Assembly (NCBI GenBank): GCA_035509915.1
Contig: DATKIB010000080.1
Span: forward strand, 1-21,482
Origin: Bog-564 sp035509915
Lineage (GTDB): Bacteria; Actinomycetota; Acidimicrobiia; Acidimicrobiales; UBA8190
Length of the DNA stretch: 21,482 bases
Reading direction: 5' to 3'
A program made the translations under genes and the position numbers. Positions 6,936-13,539 of this stretch are shown piece after piece. The notes beneath the pieces are model-generated. The model was not told the DNA's origin, did no database searches, and saw only the letters and a list, made by a program, of their open reading frames with translations. The first letter of the stretch is position 1, and each line of letters opens with the position of its first letter.

Positions 6936-9035
6936 TTACCCCGGCAAGCTCAGGAGTTCACGGACCTTGCTCAACAGGTCTGCGGAGGTGAAGGGCTTCT
7001 CTACGACGGTGATCCCTGGTTCGAGCACACCGCGCGTGGCGATCGCATCGGCGTTGTAGCCGGACATGAAGAGCACCGGCACTCCGGGGCGCAAATGATC
7101 CACCTGCGCCGCGAGATCACGACCCGTCATCCCCCCTGGCATGACGACATCCGTCAGCAGCAGGTCTATCCGTAACCCGTTCAACTTGGCGAGAGCATCG
7201 ACGCCGTCGTTCGCCTCGATCACGCCGAATCCGGCCCGCTCGAGTATGCGCCGACAGGCGCTTCGCACTCCTGCCTCGTCCTCGACGACCAGGATCATGC
7301 CTCGTGCTTCACCTGGAGCCTCACTCGGAGCCTGCTCGGTGGGCGCTTGGAGCTCCTCGTCGGTGGACGGGAGGTAGATCTTGAAGGTGGTTCCCACGTC
7401 GATCTCGCTGTAGACCGTCACGTACCCGCCATAGCGGCTCACGATTGCGTAGACGGTCGAAAGTCCGAGCCCGGTTCCTGATCCGGGGTCCTTGGTGGTG
7501 AAGTACGGCTCGAATACCCGGCTCACGGTCTCGGGTGACATGCCGCACCCGGTGTCGGTGACATTGATCCGCACGTAGCTTCCCGGCTGCAGCTCGGCAT
7601 GCACGCTCGCCGCGTCCTCGTCGATCAGCTCGGCGCTCGTCTCGACGGTGATGGTCCCGCCAGCTTCGATGGCCTGGCGGGCGTTCACGACGAGGTTCAT
7701 CAGCACTTGCTGGAGCTCCCCCGGGTCGCACACGACCCTGGGCAGATCGGGAGCGAGCACCGAGTGGAGCGCCACGTCCTCGCCGACAGTGCGACGAAGG
7801 AGGCTCACGACGTCGGAGATGGCGGCGTTTACGTCGAGCACGGAGGGTTTCACCAGGTCCCGGCGGGAAAACACCAGCAGCTGGCGAGTGAGCTCCGCTG
7901 CGCGCCCCGCGGCGCTCCGCACCTCGGTCAGGTCCGCCTGTACGGGATGGTCCTCGGGGAGCTCCTCGGCCATGAACTCGATGTGGCTCGAAATGACCAT
8001 GAGCAGGTTGTTGAAGTCGTGCGCCACGCCGCCTGCGAGCTGGCCGACGGCCTCCAGCCGCTGGGACTGGCGCAGCTCGCCCTCCAGACGGACCCGGACG
8101 CGCTCGGCCTCGGCTTGCTCGGCCATGGCGTGGTCCAGCGCGGCGTTCTTCTGCTCGAGATCGCCCACCAGGCGGAGGGCGGAGTCCCTGCGGCGCGCGG
8201 TCCATTCGACCACGAAGGCCACGAGGATCCCCGCGAGCAGCGCCACGACGGCGAGGAGCCACGGAAGAAGGTTCGGTAGGGTCCCGAGGGTCGAGCCACT
8301 CGAGCTCACCACGAAGAGAAGGTCCCCGGCTCCCGCTCGCGGGGCGCTCGTAGCGTCCAGGGCGTTCAAGTCAACCAGCTGCCTGACCGTCTGGCCGGAG
8401 AGAGGAAGGGTTTTCGTGCTGGCGAACAAGACGGGGGACGATTCTGTTCGGCCTAAGTAGAGCGCCTCCTGGAGCCCAGGGAAGCCGCTTGCGATCGTGG
8501 TCCCCTCGGGCAGCGGGACCTCTGCGTAGATGGAGTACCCGGCGGGGATCGCAGGGGCTCCAACCGAGAGCGCCAGCCGGCGCCCGGCACCGTGACCCAA
8601 GAAAGTGATCACCTCGATCCCGCGACTGGACTCGACCTTTGCCAGCACATCGTCCGATGCTCCGCTCAGGGCGCCGAGGGGCGAACCCGGGTTGCCGCGC
8701 ACAGCGATGAGCGCGGATCCTCCCGATGCGGGGGTGTGAACGACGGTCAACGTCGTGAAGATGCTCAGCGACGGGATCTCTGTCACCAGCTTGTCGAGCG
8801 CACCCGGGCTCGCATCGGTGGCGCCGGCGACCGATCCCACAGACGACAAATCGGACTCGATCTCCGCCAAGAGCGAGGTCACCGAGGTTCTCGCGTCGCT
8901 CGCCTGGAACGAGAGGAGCCGGCGGGCGTCGCGCTGATTCAGATCACGACTGAAGGCGAACAGCCCGACTGCGACGGCCACCGCCAGTACCAGGACGGCC
9001 AATGCCAGTCGGCTGAATCCCATCCTGTGGTTCAT
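6936..9035 (-). CDS. Membrane hybrid sensor histidine kinase with C-terminal receiver domain
   Basis: A 699-residue protein. Transmembrane segment 1 (about 8-28) and segment 2 (about 255-277) enclose an extracytoplasmic sensor region of about 225 residues, perhaps CHASE- or PAS-like; its ligand is unknown. A coiled linker (about 285-325) leads to the dimerisation domain with phospho-acceptor His339 in 'GGVAHDFNNLL'. The ATPase domain follows: N-box Asn451 in 'NLVVNARQAI', G1 'DTGCGM' (494-499), F-box 'FEPYFTTK', and G2 'GSGTGLGLS'. The C-terminal receiver (about 580-697) has Asp586, phospho-acceptor Asp629 in 'LLTDVVMPGG', Ser658 and Lys680. All catalytic residues are present. The ATG at 9035 overlaps the stop of the REC-EAL gene as ATGA, so the two are translationally coupled. 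Met5 is an alternative start. Confidence 0.93.
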   Translation of the reverse strand: MNHRMGFSRLALAVLVLAVAVAVGLFAFSRDLNQRDARRLLSFQASDARTSVTSLLAEIESDLSSVGSVAGATDASPGALDKLVTEIPSLSIFTTLTVVHTPASGGSALIAVRGNPGSPLGALSGASDDVLAKVESSRGIEVITFLGHGAGRRLALSVGAPAIPAGYSIYAEVPLPEGTTIASGFPGLQEALYLGRTESSPVLFASTKTLPLSGQTVRQLVDLNALDATSAPRAGAGDLLFVVSSSGSTLGTLPNLLPWLLAVVALLAGILVAFVVEWTARRRDSALRLVGDLEQKNAALDHAMAEQAEAERVRVRLEGELRQSQRLEAVGQLAGGVAHDFNNLLMVISSHIEFMAEELPEDHPVQADLTEVRSAAGRAAELTRQLLVFSRRDLVKPSVLDVNAAISDVVSLLRRTVGEDVALHSVLAPDLPRVVCDPGELQQVLMNLVVNARQAIEAGGTITVETSAELIDEDAASVHAELQPGSYVRINVTDTGCGMSPETVSRVFEPYFTTKDPGSGTGLGLSTVYAIVSRYGGYVTVYSEIDVGTTFKIYLPSTDEELQAPTEQAPSEAPGEARGMILVVEDEAGVRSACRRILERAGFGVIEANDGVDALAKLNGLRIDLLLTDVVMPGGMTGRDLAAQVDHLRPGVPVLFMSGYNADAIATRGVLEPGITVVEKPFTSADLLSKVRELLSLPG

Positions 9036-10321
9036 TCGTGCAAGCTGCCGTCACGGGGCTCACCGTCGGGAGGAACTGCCGACGGTGCGGGGCTGGTGCT
9101 CACCATCAGGTACTCCTGCGCAAAATCGACTCCGAGCGCTTTCACCGCCTCCAACGGGCTGGGCCGCCCGAGGAGATATCCCTGCGCGTAGTCGATTCCG
9201 AGTCCGGCGACGCACTCGAGCTCGCCGGTCGTCTCGATCCCTTCTGCCACGACCTTCGCCCCGCTCGCACGAGCGAACGAGGTGATGCCTTCGGCGAGGG
9301 CGAGCTTGTCTCGGTCCTCGTCGATGCCCGATATGAGGCTTATGTCCAGTTTGATGAAGTCGGGCTTCACGTGGAGGACGTGGTGGAGACTCGCGTAGCC
9401 AGCACCGGCATCGTCCACGGCCACCCGCATGCCGCTTTCGCGAAGCGGCTCGAGCGAGCTGGTCAGAAAGCCGTAGTCCTCCACCACCGCGTGCTCGGTC
9501 AGCTCGACGACGAGCGACGCTGCACGGTTCTCGGAAGCCAATAGCTCCGAGAGCCGGGAGGTCGTTGCGGCTCGAGGGGAAACGTTGACCGCCACGAACA
9601 CGTCTGGAGGAAGGGGCCGAGCCGAGTCGAGCGCCTCGTGCACGGCCGCGAGCTCCAGCTCCTCACCGAGCCCGAGGCTCCATGCCTCTTCGAACCAGAG
9701 GTCCGGGGTGCGGTAGGGCTCAGAGGAGAACCTTGCCAGCGCTTCCACGCCGGCCATCTTGCCGGTGTGCAGGTCGAGGACGGGCTGAAAGACCATCTCG
9801 AAGCCCCGATCCGCGATGACCCGTTCGATGCGCCTCATTCCGAGCCGCTGCGTCTCCTCATGCTCACGCTGGCGCGCTAGGTGGCCACCGAGCTCGCCGA
9901 TGACATCGGCGGCCACCTCGTTCGATATCACCCCTTCGCCACGGCTGGCCGCCAGGATCCCCTGCACCACGTCGACGTTGGCTCCCTTGACCAGGTATCC
10001 GACGGCTCCAGCGCTGAGCATCTCCAAGACGCCATCGCGATCCGCATGCCCCGACAGGGCCACGACCTTCGTCTCAGGCGAGCACTTCTGCAGCTCCCGC
10101 GCTGCGTGGACACCTCCACCCTTTGGCATTCGCACGTCGACCAGGGCCACATCTGGATGTGTCAGCGAACCGAGCTTCACGGCCTCGTCGGCGTCCGCCG
10201 CCATTCCGACCAGCTCAAGCGACGCCTTCCTCGACAACAGCCGGGCGATGGTTCTGCGGATGCTGTCGTCGTCGTCGGCCACCAAGACACGTACGGGGTT
10301 GGCGCCGTTGACCTCACTCAT
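9032..10321 (-). CDS. REC-EAL response regulator, probable cyclic-di-GMP phosphodiesterase
   Basis: A 429-residue protein. The receiver (about 10-125) has acidic residues D16-D19, phospho-acceptor Asp62 in 'ALVDVRMP', Ser90 and Lys112. The EAL domain (about 165-395) keeps its metal and catalytic residues: EAL at 193-195, Asn246 in 'VNVSP', Glu273 in 'VVELTE', Asp303-Asp304 in 'VDDAGAGYAS', Lys324 in 'KLDIS', Glu360 in 'VAEGIET' and Gln380 in 'QGYLLGRP'. It should therefore hydrolyse cyclic-di-GMP in the cytoplasm, under control of phosphorylation. There is no degenerate GGDEF domain. The tail (396-411) repeats an earlier segment (374-389). The ATG at 10321 has no clear ribosome-binding site. 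It is first in a two-gene unit with the hybrid kinase. Confidence 0.93.
   Translation of the reverse strand: MSEVNGANPVRVLVADDDDSIRRTIARLLSRKASLELVGMAADADEAVKLGSLTHPDVALVDVRMPKGGGVHAARELQKCSPETKVVALSGHADRDGVLEMLSAGAVGYLVKGANVDVVQGILAASRGEGVISNEVAADVIGELGGHLARQREHEETQRLGMRRIERVIADRGFEMVFQPVLDLHTGKMAGVEALARFSSEPYRTPDLWFEEAWSLGLGEELELAAVHEALDSARPLPPDVFVAVNVSPRAATTSRLSELLASENRAASLVVELTEHAVVEDYGFLTSSLEPLRESGMRVAVDDAGAGYASLHHVLHVKPDFIKLDISLISGIDEDRDKLALAEGITSFARASGAKVVAEGIETTGELECVAGLGIDYAQGYLLGRPSPLEAVKALGVDFAQEYLMVSTSPAPSAVPPDGEPRDGSLHE
9089..9202 (-). repeat. Internal duplication at the C-terminus of the REC-EAL gene
   Basis: Residues 374-389 (LGIDYAQGYLLGRPSP) and 396-411 (LGVDFAQEYLMVSTSP) are related, 66 bp apart in DNA. 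The codons also match closely at the start of each copy (CTCGGA-TCGA-T and GCGCAGG). This looks like a short in-gene duplication whose second copy has diverged and lost the catalytic-lobe residues. Confidence 0.65.
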
Positions 10322-10528
10322 CGCAACATAGAGTCAGCGATCGGTAGTTGGACTGCTTCGTTTGCTGGAGCCGCGTCATGGCGTGCTCACTGGGCCCCTG
10401 TTCGACAGGTGCCGACCCTGGGCGGTCTGGCCGTTGCACCTGCGCCGCGATTCGAAATGTCCGGCCTGGTCGCTTAGCCAGCACAAAGGGTCACAGAGCA
10501 TTTGGGAGGTCTCGGCGCGTGCACGAGC

Positions 10529-10562
10529 TTGCTTTAGGGCTCAGGTTGCTTTCAAGCTCAGG
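10529..10562. repeat. Two adjoining 17-bp direct repeats
   Basis: TTGCTTTaggGCTCAGG (10529-10545) is followed directly by TTGCTTTcaaGCTCAGG (10546-10562), identical at 14 of 17 positions with all differences in the central three bases. Conserved outer halves with variable centres resemble a repeated protein-binding site. It lies about 210 nt upstream of the REC-EAL start. Confidence 0.7.
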
Positions 10563-10592
10563 ATGACAAAGTTGTTAGATCCTAGGGACTAC

Positions 10593-10611
10593 CGCCGGTG
10601 AACCCGGCGGG
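10593..10611 (-). terminator. GC-rich hairpin downstream of the hydrolase gene
   Basis: CCGCCGG-TGAAC-CCGGCGG gives a perfect 7-bp stem and 5-nt loop, 75 nt beyond the hydrolase stop on the minus strand. No T-run follows, so it would be a non-canonical terminator or a transcript-end stabiliser. Confidence 0.4.
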
Positions 10612-10686
10612 CCCCCGCCCGCCCGGACGGCCAGAGGGCGATTGGGTTCCACCACCCGCCGAGCTTGCGGTCCTACTCGGATCCGG

Positions 10687-12768
10687 TCAGGGCGTCGACT
10701 CAGAGGCCGAGTACACGTCGTTCTCTATGGCGTTCAGCTCCGGGACGCTGGCTGCGGGTGTGAAGCAGACGTAACCCGCGATGTCGCTGCAAGGTGGTTG
10801 GTTCGGCCAACGAGGTGGGAGCGTGCCCATGAAAGGGAGGAGCAACGACGACTGGTCCTGCGGGCTCATCACGATTGTGTTCACCGAAGGCGCCTGAGTC
10901 GGCTCGTACGCGTAAGTGGAGAGCGGGTCGTTGGCGGGCGGCGCGTGGATGTCGATCACCAGGCTGTGGCCGGGGTAGAAGACATGTCCGAGCGGGAAGA
11001 TCTCCACGGGCAGGTAGTTGGTCTGGTTCGGCAGGCTCAGGTCTTGTGTCAAATAGTCGTGGTAAGGCCGGTACATGAGCGTCCGCCCGTGGAGCGGACT
11101 CTTGGGGTCCTGGACCGTGGTGTACTGACTCAATGGCGCGTCCACGGCGCGGAAGGAGTCTCGGAGCAGTCCGCGCTGGAGGTACTCCAATTGCCCCGTG
11201 GCGTTGTCCAGGTCCAGGACGTCAACAAACACGTCGGTGTCGGGTGCAGTCGAGCTCAGGTACAAGTTGAGCAGGATCGGCCCCGAGATCGCTGCGGTGG
11301 AGGAGAAAGGCGCGGTGGCAAAACGCGCTTCGTTGGGCCCGTCTGTGAAGGTGACCTGACCCACGTTGCTTCCAGGAGGCGGCACGGGCAAGTCGTTACC
11401 CAAGGTCCCAGACGTGTGCTCGTCGGTGGTCGTCGAGACGTAGCTCGCGGTTCCTGCGTCGTACTGGCTGGAGGGCGAGCTGTCGAGGCTGCCGTCTGGG
11501 TGGAGGTAGTAGTACTGCCAGTCGGTCTCCGGTGCTGGCCAGTTCGACGTCAGGTAAGGCGTGTTGCGCTTCTGGCTGCCTGCCGAGGTACCAAGGCTGT
11601 CGAAGTACATGAGCACTTCGGCGGCCGGGTTGTCGACGGTTGTGGTCACCGTCTGGCCGCCGCTCACCTCATCGGTGATGTGAGGGCACGGTAATCCGTC
11701 GGGCTTGTCGATCACCCAACAGTCGAGCCAAGCCAGCTTGTCGAGCGCGGGGTCGTTCGGGTTGTGCTGGCCGTTGGAGAGCACGAGCCGCTTCGGTATC
11801 CCCGCCGGTATGTCCTGCCACAGGATGTAACCCCCGCGCGGGCCGGTCTGCTCGTCTTGGTACTGCTGGTTTATCTGGATCGGCGCCTTGATCCCCCTCA
11901 CACCAGGGGATAGCGAGTGGCTGATGGCCCAAGAGCTCGACGTGGCCGTCGTTTGCGTGTACACGGGGACGAGCAGCTGCGCCGGGACCGTGTCGGACCC
12001 TTCATGCTGCGCCTCGTCCTCGGCACAGGTCGGGTCCGATGGATCCGCATAGTTCTGGTAGTTGCCTTCGAACTGATCGATCGGGCGCAAACCCGCGCCC
12101 CACAGGACTGGAAAGCCCTCGTTGAAGACTCCCCCGGGGTAGAGGATCGAACGGTAGAAGTCGTCGACAAGACCCGACACGGCGATCGCGTAAACGTGGG
12201 GGCTCTGCTCTGCCACGAGGAAACCGGTGATACCGCTGTAGCTGTGGCCGGTGATGGCCACGCGTCCGTCGGACCAGGGTTGAGCGGCTATCCAGTGGTT
12301 GATTATGTACGCACCGTCCTCGGAGCTCTGCTTGGAGAAAAGGTCGAACGTCCCGCCCGAGCATCCCGTACCGCGAATCTGGGCGTACACGTCCACGAAC
12401 TGGGATCCAGCCGGTTGGTCGAAGAACTCGTTGTCGTTGGGAGTCGGGTAACCCTCGTACCCGTCCATCTCGAAGAGGGTTGGCCAGTTGTGGTTCTTGT
12501 CGCCGTAGGCACCAGGGGGATACGACACGGCCAGCGAGATTGTCGTGCCGTCTGCGACTGTGGTGTATTCGTGGGCGATCGTGAAGCCCCGAGTGCTGCC
12601 TGCCTCCGTGGCGACGATCTTCGTGGGCGGAGCCGAGGACCGAGCCGCAGTCGGAGCTAGCTGCGTGCTCAGCAGCGGAGCGCATAGAGTCAGGACTGCG
12701 CCTCCAACTGCTGACAAGATGCCAAAGCGCCACGCGCGACGCCGTTCCGCCGAAAAGCTCGGTCGCAA
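10687..12768 (-). CDS. Exported CocE/NonD-family alpha/beta hydrolase (X-Pro dipeptidyl-peptidase S15-like)
   Basis: About 693 residues from the TTG at 12768, chosen because GGAGG lies five bases upstream; an earlier in-frame TTG at 12798 would add 10 residues. The N-terminus has an arginine-rich stretch (SAERRRAWRFG), then a hydrophobic segment ending near 'TAARSSA', consistent with a signal peptide or membrane anchor. The hydrolase domain has 'VDVYAQIRGTGCSGG' and the nucleophile elbow GHSYSG (Ser about 177), with a likely catalytic His in 'SNGQHNPND'. The C-terminal third is a jelly-roll with 'GPILLNLYLSSTAPDTDVF' and 'RGLLRDSFR', typical of CocE/S15 enzymes. Family members cleave esters (for example cocaine esterase), beta-lactam side-chain amides or X-Pro peptides; the substrate here is not determined. 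It stands alone between long spacers. Confidence 0.88.
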   Translation of the reverse strand: MRPSFSAERRRAWRFGILSAVGGAVLTLCAPLLSTQLAPTAARSSAPPTKIVATEAGSTRGFTIAHEYTTVADGTTISLAVSYPPGAYGDKNHNWPTLFEMDGYEGYPTPNDNEFFDQPAGSQFVDVYAQIRGTGCSGGTFDLFSKQSSEDGAYIINHWIAAQPWSDGRVAITGHSYSGITGFLVAEQSPHVYAIAVSGLVDDFYRSILYPGGVFNEGFPVLWGAGLRPIDQFEGNYQNYADPSDPTCAEDEAQHEGSDTVPAQLLVPVYTQTTATSSSWAISHSLSPGVRGIKAPIQINQQYQDEQTGPRGGYILWQDIPAGIPKRLVLSNGQHNPNDPALDKLAWLDCWVIDKPDGLPCPHITDEVSGGQTVTTTVDNPAAEVLMYFDSLGTSAGSQKRNTPYLTSNWPAPETDWQYYYLHPDGSLDSSPSSQYDAGTASYVSTTTDEHTSGTLGNDLPVPPPGSNVGQVTFTDGPNEARFATAPFSSTAAISGPILLNLYLSSTAPDTDVFVDVLDLDNATGQLEYLQRGLLRDSFRAVDAPLSQYTTVQDPKSPLHGRTLMYRPYHDYLTQDLSLPNQTNYLPVEIFPLGHVFYPGHSLVIDIHAPPANDPLSTYAYEPTQAPSVNTIVMSPQDQSSLLLPFMGTLPPRWPNQPPCSDIAGYVCFTPAASVPELNAIENDVYSASESTP

Positions 12769-12839
12769 TCCGCCCTCCTGGTCCGCCACCAGTGCCAAGC
12801 CCAGTCGCAGACCTTACGTGAGAACGCTGCGGTCGTTCA

Positions 12840-12884
12840 ACTCAACCGGTTTCGCGCGCTCCAAGGGGCCTCAGGAGGTTGAGT
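12840..12884. repeat. 8-bp inverted repeat in the hydrolase upstream region
   Basis: ACTCAACC (12840-12847) and GGTTGAGT (12877-12884) are perfectly complementary, 29 nt apart, in the gap between the small helical-protein gene and the hydrolase. It could fold in the hydrolase leader or mark the end of the upstream transcript. No T-run is present. Confidence 0.35.
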
Positions 12885-12976
12885 CGTCGATCAGCCCTTG
12901 TCCTCTAACGCGCAGCACTTCGGGCGAGGAGCTAGCTGCAGGAAGGCGGGAGGTCTCACCTGCTGGCGTCGGGATA

Positions 12977-13360
12977 TCAGGCAGCGCGACGGGCGGGGCG
13001 GCCGCCCTGCTCGGCACCGCGGCCCCTTTGAACCTTGAACGGATGATCGCTTTCGAGGTCAGACCACGCCTCTGTCATTACTCGCTGGAGACCGGACAGA
13101 ACCTCGTAAAAAAAGCGCCGCTGAAAGTTGATGGCTTGCTGAGCGAGCTCGAAGCTCAGGTCCACGAAGCGAGCCGGCTGGCTTATTGCCATCGGTGCCG
13201 CTTCCCGCAGTAGATCGGTGAACGCATGGATCGTCGCGGCCAGAGCTTCCTCGCCGGTCGCCTCACTGCTGCGTAGGGAGTGATAGACGCCATCAAGAGC
13301 GTCGGTGGTGTCGTCCCCGGCCCCAGTTGCCTGCCCAGTTGCTTCTGACGTCGTCGGCAT
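12977..13360 (-). CDS. Small alpha-helical protein of unknown function (phasin-like character)
   Basis: A 127-residue protein I do not recognise. Residues 1-20 are Thr/Ala/Gly-rich and probably disordered. Residues about 35-103 are predicted by eye as amphipathic helices ('EEALAATIHAFTDLLREAA', 'ARFVDLSFELAQQAINFQ', 'RRFFYEVLSGLQRVM'). The tail is Arg/Gly/Ala-rich and basic. Helix spacing and the 'A-x-F-x-F' run recall phasins or other granule- or membrane-surface proteins, but this is only a resemblance. The ATG at 13360 has AAAGGA eight bases upstream, and a candidate promoter lies 34-59 nt upstream, supporting a real gene. It has no cysteines and no signal peptide. Confidence 0.7.
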   Translation of the reverse strand: MPTTSEATGQATGAGDDTTDALDGVYHSLRSSEATGEEALAATIHAFTDLLREAAPMAISQPARFVDLSFELAQQAINFQRRFFYEVLSGLQRVMTEAWSDLESDHPFKVQRGRGAEQGGRPARRAA

Positions 13361-13393
13361 GGTCGCAGTCCTTTCTGGAGGCTACGACGTCAT

Positions 13394-13419
13394 CATACGC
13401 AGCGCGTCTTTCCAGTTCC
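13394..13419 (-). promoter_or_regulatory. Candidate promoter of the small helical-protein gene, ECF-sigma-like
   Basis: On the minus strand GGAAC (13415-13419) is followed after 15 nt by CGTATG (13394-13399). GGAAC plus CGT is the general form of many ECF sigma factor promoters, although 16-17 nt is more usual. TATGAT within the same stretch could instead be a housekeeping -10 lacking a good -35. Confidence 0.35.
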
Positions 13420-13425
13420 TTACCA

Positions 13426-13441
13426 CTGAGAGAACTCTCAG
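13426..13441. promoter_or_regulatory. Perfect palindrome CTGAGAG-AA-CTCTCAG
   Basis: Two 7-bp arms with a 2-bp centre, just upstream of the candidate promoter of the small helical-protein gene. The centre is too short for a good RNA hairpin, so a dimeric-protein binding site is more likely. The regulator is not known. Confidence 0.5.
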
Positions 13442-13504
13442 CGAAATTCAATTGAACATAAGGTGACGCCCAGCGTTCGACCCTTCAAAGCAAGCTCAAA
13501 ACGT

Positions 13505-13539
13505 CGAACGAGCAACAGTCACATACATTCACTCGTTCG
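13505..13539 (-). terminator. Candidate terminator directly after nrdJ
   Basis: Immediately after the nrdJ TAA, CGAACGAG and CTCGTTCG pair as a perfect 8-bp stem with a 19-nt loop, followed within 2-3 nt by TTTT (13498-13501). The loop is long and the T-run short, so termination strength is uncertain. Confidence 0.5.

Larger units (their letters stand above)
10322..10686. other. Non-coding spacer upstream of the REC-EAL gene
   Basis: 365 nt with no convincing gene, tRNA or known riboswitch; in particular I could not recognise a cyclic-di-GMP riboswitch core. It contains an exact tandem repeat arrangement (10529-10562) and a GC-rich hairpin (10593-10611), listed separately. It should hold the promoter of the REC-EAL/kinase pair and the end of the hydrolase transcript. 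Confidence 0.5.

Noticed and set aside
10322..10686. tRNA or cyclic-di-GMP riboswitch in the spacer before the REC-EAL gene
   Set aside because: A 'gattcgaaat' stretch recalls a T-loop, but no acceptor or anticodon stems fit, and no riboswitch core was seen.
10642..11694. A 350-residue plus-strand open frame opposite the hydrolase
   Set aside because: Arg/Val-rich shadow of the hydrolase gene, with no recognisable motif.
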